Positions 1-12,704 of a DNA stretch of 64,000 bases are shown one piece after another. Every line of letters starts with the position of its first letter. Positions within the stretch are counted from its first letter, which is position 1. The notes under the pieces were generated by a model. That model saw nothing but the letters and a program-made list of their open reading frames with translations. It was not told the DNA's origin and made no database searches. The stretch comes from Stropharia rugosoannulata (Eukaryota > Basidiomycota > Agaricomycetes > Agaricales > Strophariaceae), in NCBI GenBank assembly GCA_028532985.1, contig JANCIK010000002.1, positions 2,356,001-2,420,000 on the forward strand, in the 5' to 3' direction. The position numbers and the translations under genes were made by a program.

Positions 1-45
1 CAGCCCCTGGAGATCGGCAAGGAGCTCGTCTGCTAGGCCGCTCAT
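1..45 (-). CDS. PRP31: PRP31 pre-mRNA splicing factor, first 15 residues (partial)
   Basis: Only the first 15 codons are inside the window; the rest lies to the left. The N-terminus MSGLADELLADLQGL resembles the start of fungal and animal PRPF31, the U4/U6 snRNP protein that joins the tri-snRNP in the spliceosome. It is divergent from the kinase gene at 189, with 143 bases between the two ATGs, so the two probably share a promoter. The call rests on this short N-terminal signature only; the Nop domain cannot be seen. Confidence 0.65.
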   Translation of the reverse strand, partial: MSGLADELLADLQGL

Positions 46-188
46 GGTGGTAGTGGATAGAGAACACGTGTGTGCGTGGGAAGAAGCCGAGTGAGGAGCG
101 GAGACGTCATGAGGTTTGTCATATGAAGTCATCGGGGCACTGTGGATCGCTTAACTTGACCTACTTGCTCACTGATTTTTTAAATACA

Positions 189-2565
189 ATGGCCCCCGCC
201 CTTATGGATGCGTTCAAAAGTATGTCCTTTGCCCATCCCGCCTCTGCCGCTCCGCTACAATCCTTTGTAGATCTCATCCGCCACGGCCGCAACCACAACG
301 CAAAGCCCGTCCATCATGACAATCACTCCGACCCCACACACGATGCACATGCACGTGGCTTACGTCAACAGGACGCCCCGACGCCCCTGCCGCCCTTGAG
401 TCCCCCAGAGACCAAGCAGGCTGCAGAGCTCATCGTCAAGGAGGAGCGCCGCCAGCAGTCCCAGATGCCGTTCTACAAGGGTCTCGAGGCCTACGACCTG
501 ACGGACAAGATGGGCGAGTCAGTCTCACTTCTCCTCTTGTTTTCTCCACGCGACTCACGATCGCGCTTGGTTTCCCCAGCGGCGCCTTTTCCAATGTCTA
601 TCGAGCCATCGAAAATAAGTCCGGCCAGCCCGTCGCAAGTCAGTTTTCTGTCTAAATGCTCTGGATCTGCGCTCATTCCTACATGTCTTGCAGTCAAGGT
701 CGTCCGCAAGTTAGAGCTCAACGCAAGCCAGGTATGTACAAGCCCCAATTATCTGTGCTGTTTTCTTCTTGCGTTAGAGTCAGTTTACTGACCTCTTCGT
801 CTTCTTTTTTACTGCATTTACCTTGATGCGCGCGGTATTCTTCACCGGTACAGGCTGGCGAGAAGCACTTGAACCCCCAGTTCAAGAAAAAGCCGCGCGT
901 TACAGAGGTGCCTTTTACTTGCTTCGTCGTGATGAACGCAATCACGATTCTGACTCCTTCTTTAATTTGGTCTCATTAGCGTGCCAACATCCTCAAAGGT
1001 GAGTCGGGCTCCCGGTATCAGTCCATTTGCCGATGACTGATCCTGGCACAGAGGTGCAGATAATGCGTGGCACTTCCCATCCCTCCGTCGTCAAGCTGCT
1101 CTCGTTCTCAGAGTCGGAAGAGCACTACTTTCTCGTCATGGAGTGTGCGTAGCTCCCCGGTGCCGTCATCGGAAATTTCGTATTGATGATGTCATCATAG
1201 TAATGGCGGGCGGAGAGCTTTTTCATCAAATCGTAAAACTTACCTATTTCAGTGAGAATCTCTCCAGGCATGTCATCCTACAGGTCGCACAGGGCATTCG
1301 ATATCTCCATGAAGAGCGCGGTGTCGTTCATCGCGATATTAAACCCGAGAATCTGCTGTTCAATCGCATTGAAATCATTCCTTCAAAGAACCCCATCAAA
1401 CGTCCATATGACGAAGAGAAGGAAGACGAAGGCGAATTCATTCCTGGCGTCGGTGGTGGCGGAATAGGTCGCGTAAAGATTGCCGACTTTGGACTCAGTA
1501 AAGTTGTCTGGAACGAGGAAACCATGACGCCCTGTGGAACCGTTGGATATACTGCCCCAGAAATAGTAAAGGACGAACGTTATAGCAAAAGTGTGGATAT
1601 GTGGGCACTTGGATGCGTACTATACACATTATTGTGCGGCTTCCCACCTTTCTACGATGAAAGCATCAATGTCCTCACGGAGAAAGTGGCCAAAGGATAC
1701 TACACATTCCTGAGTCCTTGGTGGGACGACATTAGCCATTCTGGTGCGTAACTGTTCATCTGAACCGCAACATAGCTCATCGAGTTTTATCTTAGCCAAA
1801 GATCTAATCACGCATCTCCTTTGCGTTGATCCCGCGCAGCGGTACACTATTGATGAATTCTTGGATCACCCCTGGTGCAAGGCTGCACCTGCACCACCCC
1901 CGCCCCCTACACCTTTTGTGTACGGGAATGCGCACGGCCAATTAGGGACCGAACCACTGGACTCCCCACTTCTATCAGCTGCTCGTGGTGGCCGCGGCCA
2001 TGACGGTCGCAGCCCCGGAATTGCTGTACTAAAGGAGGCTTTCGATATTACCTATGCCGTCCACCGCATGGAGGAAGAAGGCGCCAGGCGTCGAAAGTAC
2101 AATGGTCGCGGGGGAGCTGGTACACGTGGGTTCTTGACCGGATTAAACGAAGACGACGAGGACGAGGACGAGCATATCGGCGAATACGACAGTGATGCGG
2201 AAGATGAAGCAGCTCCTCAACATCGTCACGCTGGCCCGGCGCCAGCCCACAGGACTGCTGCTGGACAGCAACAGCAACGTCAACCGAATGGATCGATCAT
2301 GGAAGGTCGCGCAGGACAGCGGGATCTAGGCCAAGGCCGGGTAGTCGGAGTGACTGGTACTAGTGTCCCAGTAACTGCGAAAGCACCTCGGTCGAAAGCC
2401 AGAGTCGGTCACAAAACGTTCGAGCTCGACATGGACAACGCAACGTTGCTCGGGCGGAGACGCTACGGCGGTGCTCAGGGTGCCTCAAGTCCCTTACGGG
2501 TGGAAGGCTTCCGTGGCGATGCACCAAACATGCAGCTACCACCTGGTAGCCCGATGAGGATATGA
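189..2565 (+). CDS. RCK/Srk1-like CAMK serine/threonine kinase
   Basis: Exons: 189-517, 580-638, 694-731, 854-907, 980-998, 1052-1144, 1201-1743, 1796-2565; 634 aa. All phases agree. The kinase domain starts near residue 97; the Gly loop GDGAFSNVY, the VAIK lysine (about 131), HRD at 241-243 and DFG at 293-295 are all present, so it should be active. Between HRD and DFG there is an acidic insert ending in GVGGGG, which I recall as typical of the fungal RCK/Srk1/Cmk2 group, MAPK-activated kinases of the stress response. The segment TPCGTVGYTAPE is the activation loop. After residue 400 the tail is low-complexity: proline run, acidic run and glutamine run. The ATG at 189 was chosen because it fits the family start; an in-frame upstream ATG at 123 exists. 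The S. pombe or yeast orthologue is not assigned. Confidence 0.9.
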
Positions 2566-5339
2566 CACCCTCATTTGTATCTAGCAGCGTCCCTGGTGCT
2601 CCGGACACACGTCCCCAGAAGCCAAGGCCCGTCCCCGAATTGTACATTCTCTTCTCGAGCCTCAGGCTTTCTCGCTATTCCATTTATTTTGCTTTTGTTG
2701 TCATATATCGCATCTGTACTTCCTCTTCTCATCTTGTAGCCTCCTATTCCCGCTGCGGGAAAGACAGCTTATAGTGTACCATTTTATATATCCAGACATT
2801 CTCATTTGTAATGTACACATTTTCTGGGTCCAGCATTTGCGCGTGTCAAGTTATCCATAATAATTCGTTCTGCACCGTGAAGGATTAAAATATTGGGCTT
2901 GTGTGCATCTTTCGGACTGGAATTATCGAGATTTACTCACATCTACATTGTACTAGCACGGACAGACGGACGTTTTCCAAACATGTAGAACACGTCTGGC
3001 AGTATATAGCTGCTTCCATGTAATAGGAGTGATTGAATATTGACAACCAGTTGCCCGTAGAATTTTTACCTTCGCCCCGATCAGGAACCAGGCTTTCTGA
3101 AGTTGTCAATGACCATGAACGGTAGATCTTTACGCTGTATTAACAATCATTTCCAGCTGCAACGACTGGAAGGATCATGACTGCACATACCTGCCCGCGC
3201 AGCTAAGGGCTGTAAAAATGTACTTTTGCTGCGATATGCCACAACGGCGATATTTATACCTACCTACAGCCTTTTTTGCTTCTCGCAGCTTCCCTGGAGA
3301 AGAAGACAAAAAGGCTACTTGAGTGGAAAGCACCCGAGATCAATAACTTAAAGGGGTTCGACAGAACTTTGATGGGGTGTCCGTCTTCCTTGTACATATT
3401 GGACCTGTCCGCCGAGATGGAATACCTCATTGTATTCAATGTATTGTAATCAATATGATACTGCACAACGTGTTAATACACATGACTTAAACTGTCAATA
3501 TCCTGAGTTGTGTCATTTCTCTTGGTGATCTCGAAAAGTAGGGTGTGTAGGCGTGCAAGTATCCTCGTGCTGGGCAAAGCTAAGAAATGGAACATGATCG
3601 GACCACACAAACAGAAAATACATTATCTATTTATAGCTAAGTACTACAGACAAACACACTTTGACCCTGACATGATGCATGCGCGCCGCCTGCCTGTCCC
3701 TGCAAACGGAGAACACTTATCATTTCGGAAATATCTCAAAATCTCATTTTACCTCGCTCTTGCCCGCTTAACCAGTGCCTGAGCAAAACCTGCAAATCTT
3801 CGACGAATTGTCGGCACAGAGCAACTCGTACCCGGCCACCTTTTTAACGTGCGTGTTGGATGGAAGCTAGGACGCGCACCTCCACAAAATAAGTACTGTA
3901 CTTGGCAACTAACGCTGGACTATGTACCGGCTTGACGTCATGCCACTGATGCCGAGATGTCATCGGCGGAGGCGACGGGCGCTTAATGCCTAACGATGGA
4001 CCATTCACGCCTGAGGCCTGAATGTTCCGCAAAGCGCCCGTTTCTTCAGAACGCTGTCTGTGAGCTCACATGCAGCTGTCGGTTCGAGATCTGCTGAGAC
4101 CTGGGCGAGGGGTGGATATTTGTGATGGCGGTCCATACGCTGGGCAGGCTGCGTTAATTTCCTTATCGGAGGGAGGTACTCACACCTCCAGCCTCCGCGC
4201 AGTCCTGGCCCCCCGGAGATTAACAAGCCAGAGCATTAATGGCGTGCCCACCCGAGTCAGAGCTGCGGGCGACATGCGCAGGTGGGCAGAGACGCCGTAC
4301 CAGCATGTTTCCGGGCTTGTCGTCGGAAACACGATGCCTCGCTTGTCGGCTGTACTATGTAGCCCAGTCCACTCATAGTTAGTCACAGGAACACATTAGG
4401 GCTGTGGGGTATCGTCGGTGCCCGGGTCGACAGAGCGAATGCACCTTGCGCTAGTGAAAAGTTCTGTATGTTTGTACCAGCTACCAAGAACGTAGTACGG
4501 CAACTTGAAGCAAAAGGGGATTCTCTTGATATGACAAGTCATTAAAGATTAGATCCTCTTTCGTCGCCCGTCCGACGACATAACATACGCAAAACATACA
4601 GACATTAAGTAAGGACCATTCGAGCGGTGCGCCACAAATTGAAGGTCGAATGATATTGTTGTGCGCCCCATTAGGTTTTTAATTCAATCCAAATCCACTC
4701 CAATCCACCGCGCACTGGTGGCAATGTATGTACGTATTCAAGGACTTCCGCAGATGCAGATTTCTACCACCGATGCACAAAATAAGAACTTAGGGTATAG
4801 GAGCACCCAATGTTTGACTGAACTCTGGTCAATACATATTCCATATGTATATACATACAACTGTCAAGTGGCAGCTGTGCTTGAATAAAGCATAGTGCTA
4901 TTACATAGGTACATAGATAGCGGCATGGGGTTGCAAAATGTCACAAATATAGCAGGACACAAGTCGAGTGCTGTTCGCCTTCACCCGCTTACCTTCTAGT
5001 ACTATAGGACGTATGTATGTATAAGTGATCTACATTTAACCCGTCCGATCTGGTCGACAACTGCTCTGTTACAGCGGCTTTGCAGGTAGCGTAATGACCT
5101 GTCCGGCTTATCGATTAGTATGAGACTCTAGACAGGCCAACCAAATAATTAGTAAGGTTCACCCGGCCTCTATTACTATTTCCACTCCCCCGCTTTTAGT
5201 GTGGGGATACTGAGGTAACGACCAGGCCATTGAATACAAAAAACATCGTTTTTAGTGCAGACCCAGGATAATAGTAGCCTTGATATGATATGTAGTACGA
5301 ATATGATAAAACTAACATGCGCGACGCGACGCCGTCGTT

Positions 5340-5759
5340 CTAGATCATCCAACGAAGAAATCCCGCAGTGGTAATAATCCCACCCATCAACCATACGAGG
5401 CAGCAGTGTGCGAACCGCACAGCTAATGATAGCCCTGCGCGGGTGGACGGGGGCAGCGGAATACCTCGTTCCGTAGTATGATAGATCCAGTACTGAACAA
5501 AAAACTCCTCGGCGGATACTGTCCATACAATGCGTTTGGCAGAAATAAAAAGCTCATCGAGCCGATCGCTTTCGAAAGTGCTGTTCACAAGCCACAGCAC
5601 TCTGTGTGCGAGCTCCGTGATGGTTAACGGCAAACACGACAGTGCCCCAGTACATTCCCAGAAATCAGCACAGCGCAAGAGCCTTGAAACGCATCGCGTC
5701 GCAGAATTGACGCTGGGGCCTATTATTACATGTAATAAGCTTAGAATCAAGACTAGTAA
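5340..5759 (-). other. Unassigned 136-aa ORF with hydrophobic segments
   Basis: An open frame of 136 codons from its first ATG, which extends back to a plausible acceptor (TTTCAG) near 5760. Two hydrophobic stretches stand out, one at the start and one near the end (VWLMGGIITTAGFL), with a charged middle. It could be an exon of a membrane protein gene whose other exons I cannot place, or a relic. I recognise no family. Confidence 0.25.
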
Positions 5760-8251
5760 CCTGAAATGGGTTCATTGAGTCCGCTGCGGCGTTGGAAATG
5801 GGGTGCGGAGACTATATTCGTCCTTTCCTGCCGGGGAGAAACGTGGGATGAGCACAGAACGAGTTTTGCTGTTCAGGCAGGCTCTACGCTCAAAACTTGG
5901 GAAGATGGGGGTAATAGGGAGTGATAGGTATGATTGAGATCTAGTCAAGTGATAAGCCAGATAAGTCACCAGATGCTTAATGTAAAGTTGCCAGTGTGTT
6001 CCCAATGCACGAATGCTGGTATGAAAGGCGGATTAATATTAGCATGTATGGTCATGTATACTGATCAGTGTGAAGATGTTCTCCAAGTCCCACGTATGGC
6101 CGCAAAGATGCGTATCCATTTATGTTCACCACAGGTGAACAATCTGAGACGGCGGAGTCAGAAAGGGGTCTTTGTATTCACGGAGTACATCGCTATGTAA
6201 GTGATGATTTGATTCGATCAGTATATCCGACTTACCTGTGTTCATTCCGGAGTCAGGGATTTTGCGTCGTTTTCGATATGGCGTTCACAGAAAGCTTTAG
6301 CGTCGGCTAGATAAGCGACGAAAACAGATGCAAGATTGACCAGCCAACTGGACTGTAAAGAGAGCTAGAAGTGCATTAACAGAGATTGTAACACGATATT
6401 TTCAATGTTTCAAAACAAATCAAGGATAGATGATATGTCAAAACGGAAGACATCCAATGTGCGACAGAGAGAGCCTAAAACAAACAAACGGTTTCTAGAA
6501 TGTCTAATGTCAGATCGGGGGAGTCACCATACGGACCGTCAAAAAATCACAACCACATACCATTGACCCAATGACAAAAAGCATTTCAGCATGTTGATGG
6601 CTAAATTATATTCGCTGTTCGCACGCATTGCTGGACCTGGGACGGTACTCAAAAGTGTAACACGGGTTTCAACGCTCTTTCTACAAGAAAAGAAACTTGA
6701 TGGAATGAACAAGTGAAAAAAGCGCAATCGAGGGCGATAAAGGAAATGAATGGCCAGGGAAATTTGTGGGTAAACTTGCTGCCAGCGAGATAGTGCAGAT
6801 AAACCGACTGCCCGTCCTGAGTTGGATAACCGTGGCGAGCGGAGAGCAGAGCGGTTTCACGGGAAAATGACTAGAGTCCGGCCTCAAGGCCCCAAGCTTG
6901 ACGGTGGTGCGGATTACAATTGCTGGTTATGTGAGGAGCATCACCCGAAATGAAGGAGCCTGGCATTCTGTGGAGAATAGTCCTTTAGTCGACCAGAGGA
7001 GGAGCGCACAAGCACATCTAGACACCTACCGAATTCCCACCTGCTCCAAAGGCTAAGCACGCGACGATTTAGACTCGGGTCAGCAGACGGGATATTCTTA
7101 TCGTTGGATGGACCATCGAACTTTCCATACGTTATTCTTGGACAACTCCTTCCCAATGGTGCGCATATCTTCGGAGACATTCGGCCTGAAGAGCAGTGAA
7201 AGCAGGGATTAGACTGACGTTGCTGCTCACGATAGCGTTCATTGCCTGATTCATCCAAAATCAATATCAGTACACGTTGGCGTATACGGACCGGCGTTCC
7301 AGACGTGTAGGTGCCATATAAACGGGGCGGCGCAATCCCATAAAACTGGATTTGGGATATGGGCCGCCGAGGTGTTGGCGATGTCAAAGGACAGAGTTAC
7401 GAATAGAGTCGCGTCTGAAAGGTAGTATGAGTAAGGGCGGGGCAAGTTACCTGACCCTCCAGCTAGTCTGACGGGCAGGTTACGAGATGTTCTCGTTACG
7501 CTAAGTATGTTCTCCACTTCTCTCACAGTGGCGATCGCGCACGAATATGGACATCCCGAGACCGAAGCCTGTTTAGCTGGGCTGGGCAAGATCGTTTAGT
7601 GTAGAGGCGGATGCCGTGTGCGAAGAAGCCAGCAGAGACGCCTATTGCTGGCAGAAAGGTGGAGATTGGCGGGCGAGGAGTGGAAGCGCCTAGGCAGGCA
7701 GAGGGAACAACGCAAGTGGCGAAGTCAAAGGCATTCATTACGCAAGTGTCAATCACGCAAGTATAGTGCGCTCATTAATGTGTGTAGGCGAGACAGAACC
7801 CAGTTTCGAAGAAGACCATTTACCCATTACGCCCGATATGGCTCATTCCCATAACGAGTGGGGAGCGCAGCCGCTGTCCCGCAGGCAGCTTCGCAGTTGC
7901 GGTTGCGGGCGCGACTAGAACGAGAGACGACGGCAAGAGACGAGACGAGCCCGCCAGCTGCGGCGCCTGTGCAGAACATGTGACCTGGTGCGGCGACGTG
8001 GTCCGTGCGTACGATGGCGGCGGTATAGAAAGGCGCGGGCGACGAATGAACACCTCATACTTACCTTGATGGCATAAGCCCCTTCAAGTACCTGGGTTTG
8101 TGGGCCGTGGATGCTCTCCATAGCACGGCGACCTTGTCCTCAGAGGGCGTCCGCGGCTTGTATGGCCCCAGGGTCATGCACCGTCTCAATATTTTCCTGT
8201 CCCGCCTCGGCCACTCTGGCTGGGCGGGCTTTTTCTTTGTCACTCCGCCCT

Positions 8252-8266
8252 CCTAACCCTAACCCT
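8252..8266 (+). repeat. Short telomere-like tract (CCTAACCCTAACCCT)
   Basis: Just over two copies of CCCTAA, the complement of the TTAGGG telomere repeat used by many fungi. At this length it may be chance. Confidence 0.3.
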
Positions 8267-8771
8267 ATTCTCTTACTATTCTTACAGTACAAAGTACTTG
8301 GATCTGTAACAAAATAAAACCATATCATTATCATTATCGTAGGCTGATTGATTAAAGCACACTGCATAGCACGACCCGAGCTATCGCGCGTGCAATGCAG
8401 CGCATCATTCCATCTTTCGTGATTAGTCCTTGTCAAGCCTCATACAACAGATCACCATCATCACATCCACCGCTGGTGGAGTCCTGCCTAACCTAGTAGA
8501 ATGACGGGCAGGGAGGGAATAAACCTGTTCTCTTCCCCAAATTTAGATTTTACCACTCCACAGTCTGCATACGGACTTTCATTCAATTCGCACCTGCTTA
8601 CGCGGAAAACTGATAGATAGTGTCCGGCCGCGCGTAATCTACTTATGTAGTCAGAGCCATTTGGAAGACCCATACGGGGGGGCAGCGCGTACCCGTGGCT
8701 GTGGCACCAGTCGCAAACAAATGATGCTGATAGCAGCCACAGCATCTGCACAACACCGAGCGCGGGCTGAT

Positions 8772-8786
8772 CATCATCATCATCAT
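8772..8786 (+). repeat. (CAT)5 microsatellite
   Basis: Five perfect CAT units in the gene-free interval. No coding context was seen. Confidence 0.8.
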
Positions 8787-10244
8787 GGACCCAGTAGTAC
8801 GCACCCAGTCGGTCCTCTGTAAACACTGATGGCGTTCCACATGCTGTCTGCAGCCAAACAGGTCAGTCGTCGAGAAGTCAGTCGCCCCCTCCCGGCCAGT
8901 CACAATCCCGATTGGTCACTTGGCCATTCTAGATTTTCCCGAACGGCCCGTTCTTGCTAGGGACGTAAGATGGGGAATCCCTTCAAGTTGTTGATGATGT
9001 AGTAAACCCCAGCGTACACCATTGTCTGTCCTAACCGCAAGGACTTGTCCCATTATGAGCGGCTGCGTGCGTCACAGTGGCAAAAGCTCCGAGCCGCCGA
9101 TGTCATCGATGAATATTCACCCGCAGGGCACAGCAGTTCGCGACCTGGTTACCAGGTCGTCTTCGTCGACGCCTCTTTGACCCATGGAAGAGCGGATTGC
9201 TAGTGGCGGTGCTCAGAAGCACTTCTGCCTGAATAGAACAGACCTGCTCACGAAACATCGACCGGCTTCGTAGAGCCCCTGCGAGCATGCTTCTATTTCC
9301 CAAGCGTCCGCATTCATTTATTTTCCAGTCTTGTACCCCAAGTTTTGCCGAGCTTGACATCACTCTATTGTGTGCTCATGATAGTTAGCAAGTCACATCT
9401 CGTATATTTATCTTGTGCCAACGCCGCACATAGGTAAACGCAACCACATACCAACAAAGATAGCGAGCGGGGCAGAAAAACTGACACCGTTGATATGATT
9501 GCTGCATTTCTCCGCCTATACAGTTGGCGACAAAAAATAGAAAGTCGCCGCTACGTTCATACATCTGGAACATTAAGGTTATCTGAGTAACATTCGGATC
9601 CTTCCATAGGTTTCTAAAAGAGAGGCCAGGAGTTAGATAGGCATTAGTTGGCGATATTAATAACTGCTTACTTGCTATTTTCTACATGACTTTCCATGAG
9701 CGCACCTTGCCAAATACCCGGGAGCATTGTGTGAGCCCGCGGTGGGAGTAATAGTAGATCTGTATGTCACAAGCCCGGTATTCAATGAGCAAAGAACAGT
9801 GACTAGTCATGGGCATGGAGCAGCGCATGCGAAAAAGTATATGGGCGCAGCTACGAACGTGGGCAGTGGCACTAGTCCACCAGAGAAAAAATTAATTGAT
9901 GCAAAGTTACTCGCTCCCTTGAGTGGTATTGTTGGGCGTTCCAGTGATGGCAACTGGTCATGCACATCATGTATGTATGCAGATAGAGAGACATCACTGA
10001 CTATCGGAAGATTTGCCTGCTTCTGATCTTCGAGTGTGAACCGCGGCGGCTTTGCGGCAGAAGATCTGAGCAAAGTAGCTGTGACAGATGGGAAAACGGT
10101 GACATGAGGAGCCAAGAAAAGGTTGCTTCAAAGCAGAGCTAGCGTGTCGGGACTCGGAGCCTGGGGGTGGAACTTTCCACGAACGATCAAAATGTGCAAA
10201 GGGGTATTTCCGCGCGTACATTTGTGGGTATTGGAGTTTGACGA

Positions 10245-10933
10245 TCAGGCAATGGCAAGTGCTATACATACACAGATCAGAGAGTCCTAAGGAAGGGTGT
10301 CAGGGAAAGGCGTATTCCGTATGGAGAGGTATCTTTAGGACATACGTACATTATAATACATTTCCTGAGCAACAATGTCGCTATCCTCCCAGTGACAGAC
10401 GATATCCGCTCTGGAGGGCATGGGGGCATCAGATCGTCTGCGGGAGATGAAGGGACAAAGAGAGCGCGCCCACCTGCCACCCTGGCCCCGATTTTCATTT
10501 ATCTGCGTCAACACGACGTATTTGCTGTATATGAAGAACAATGCGGGGGGAACGCACCGCGTGGGCGGGTCAGCATACCGTACCGGGCACATGAGCGCAT
10601 ACACGGCAGCGAGGCGCCGTGCGGCGCGGGGACGCGGGGCGTGCGTCCGCGCGCCGGGGAGCAGGAGCAAGGGGGGGAGAGGGACACTCACAAGCCGCGC
10701 GGCTGAATCTCGAGCATGCGCTCCTTGACGCGCTCGCCGATCTCCTTCATCCAGGCCTTGACGCGCTCGCGCTCCTTCGGGTCGGGCCAGGTGGCGCTCT
10801 GCAGCTTCGACGAGAGCAGCATCTTCATGTACGCCTTGAGCAGTTCGGTGTCGAACTTGGGGCGGGGAGACGAGGCGGCTGAGCGCGGAGGCGGGGGCGA
10901 GCGCACGCCCGGGGCGGAGGTATAGGCTGACAT
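10245..10933 (-). CDS. Tctex-1 family dynein light chain / TDA2-like
   Basis: Exons (minus): 10692-10933, 10474-10524, 10350-10410, 10245-10286; 131 aa, phases consistent. The N-terminal 25 residues are Ser/Pro-rich. The rest is a compact Tctex-1 fold with landmarks FDTELLKAYMKMLLSS, VKERMLEIQPRGFKYVVL, TQINENRGQGGRAD and CHWEDSDIVAQEM, ending in DSLICVCIALAIA. Members are light chains that dimerise on dynein intermediate chain; the yeast member TDA2 works in endocytic actin patches. Which role applies here cannot be told from sequence. It is divergent from PEX11 with 225 bases between starts. Confidence 0.87.
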
Positions 10934-11158
10934 AGTTGATTGTAAGTAGGTGTTGCTCGCGACGAGTGCTCCTGAACCAGCACGAGACGCGTTTGTGCTA
11001 TTTGGCTCCGTGTTTGGCCCGCATCAGGGCTCACGTGGCTCCGCCCTTAGCGCGCCTCGAGTCAATGCGAGCAATGCCAACTACTAACAGTTCACAGCAT
11101 TCGAGATAGCACTCACCCGCGCTGCCTGCCGCCCGCCAGCCCAGCGCACTTCTATACC

Positions 11159-12577
11159 ATGGCATCGATATCCTTTCCGCATCACAATGGCCACCCGGAG
11201 GGCTCGCATCATGAGGACCAGTACTATACCCCCTCGTTCGACACCAGCTCGTTCCAGATGAACCCCCTCTCCTCGCACCCCCCACGCACGCCGCGTACAT
11301 CCGTGCACGCCAGCTCATCGGGGCACAACTATTCTAGCAGTGTATACGAGGAGAAAAAGACCGAGGTACATGTTGAGCAAAAGTTCGAGGTGGACGTGGA
11401 CGACATCGAGATTGACCCCGAGGAGGACCGGGTGCAGGCGCTGGAGAAGCGGGTGCGCATGGAGGATGTGTGGCGGGACATGTTCCTCACCAGCAACGGC
11501 AGGGACAAGGCCTTTGTAAGCGTCGCGCCCCCCTCACGCGCCTTTGCATGCTTAATATGATCGCAGAAACTCATCCAATACTCAATTCGCCTCGGGCTGG
11601 CATTCCACTTTACACTGACATCCAGCCGCCTCCTGCGCCGCCCAACCCAACCGCCATGGGAGACGGGCGTCATCAAGCGCCTCGCGTCCACCGCGGACGG
11701 GTTCTCTTTTGCACGGTATGTTAAACACGCATCTCGGCCGCATTCGCTCGTGATTCTAACGCCCGGGCTTAGGAAGCTGCTGCTGCTATTCAATTGGCTG
11801 CACCCGCTCACTCAGATCTTGGCACAGCAGTCCGTCCCTTTCTCCGCAGAGGTATCGACGGAGAAGGCCAAGAAGGTGCAGAAGCCGTTCCTACAGACGC
11901 TTCTGTACGCCCCACCGCCGGTGCTTCTCGAGCTCGTAAATGCGATCGCGGACGACATATACACCTGGTCGCGGCTTGGGCTGATAGGCAAGAAAGTGGG
12001 CGAGCGCGCGGGGCGGTTTTCCGACTGGTGCTGGTTCCTCAGTACGCTGGTGGGGCTGGTGGAGAACGGCGTCGAGCGGCAGATGATTGTACACCTGCAG
12101 TCTGAAGGTGGGAGTGATTTGTATTGAATATGGGCTCACCGCTTATCATTTGTTTCAGTGGAAGGGCGCCTGTACGCGGAGTCGATGACAGGCGCCACGG
12201 CGGCATCGAAGCCGAAGACATCGAAGCTGGACGAAAAGGAGTTGACGAGGCTGAGGACCCAGGACTATTGGCTTCAAATAACCAGGGCGAAGCTTCTTAT
12301 GGACCTGATCTTCGTCTGTGAGTCGATCGATTGATTGAGTCAGTAGCGTGGCCAAGAGATATTTAACGTTTTGTCTGTTCTTTCCCACAGCGTATGAGTT
12401 GTTTGCCATTCGTCGAGCGCGGGACGTGGTCAAGTCGTTTACGGGACTTGCATCTGCGATTTTGAGGTACGCGGGGATTTATGGAAGAGTTTAATATGCT
12501 GATGGAGAATTGTGTGTAGCTCGGCTAAGATATATGATCGACAGAAGACGGTACTTCTGAAAACCCTGATGAGTTGA
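11159..12577 (+). CDS. PEX11: Peroxisomal biogenesis factor 11 (PEX11 family)
   Basis: Exons: 11159-11515, 11567-11715, 11773-12107, 12159-12317, 12391-12466, 12520-12577. All phases agree. The first about 100 residues are Ser/His-rich followed by an acidic run. From about residue 100 the protein is helical with the PEX11 pattern: EDVWRDMF, KLIQYSIRLGLAFHF, then KLLLLFNWLHPL, YTWSRLGLIGKKVGERA and the C-terminal KLLMDLIFVSYELFAI hydrophobic helix. PEX11 proteins sit in the peroxisome membrane and elongate it before division. The long N-terminal extension suggests a fungal PEX11C-like branch; the exact paralogue is inferred, not shown. Confidence 0.87.
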
Positions 12578-12704
12578 GAGGGTCGTAATAGGCGTTGTGC
12601 TTCTTGTATTCTTTTATACGGCTAATTTGTATTTATTATACGATTTTTTGCAGCGAGAACATAGAGTACATATTATTGGACACGGTAGAATTTACTATGA
12701 CATT

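Larger units (their letters stand above)
2566..10244. other. 7.7 kb interval without a convincing gene
   Basis: Flanked by the 3' ends of two convergent genes, so it is not an ordinary promoter region. Open frames are short and scattered; the longest are minus-strand ORFs at 5340-5750 and 6941-7387. I saw no terminal repeats, transposase or reverse-transcriptase motifs. It contains a (CAT)5 run, two telomere-like hexamers, and a short STE3-like stretch described under findings. It may be a decayed element, a locus for non-coding RNA, or a genuine gene I cannot recognise. Confidence 0.6.

Noticed and set aside
6941..7589. Minus ORFs of 148 and 112 codons as a complete pheromone receptor
   Set aside because: Only two short STE3-like motifs were found and they lie in different frames; no further receptor spans were seen. 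Reported only as a possible relic.
8252..8266. Interstitial telomere or chromosome end
   Set aside because: Only just over two repeat units, with unique sequence and genes on both sides.
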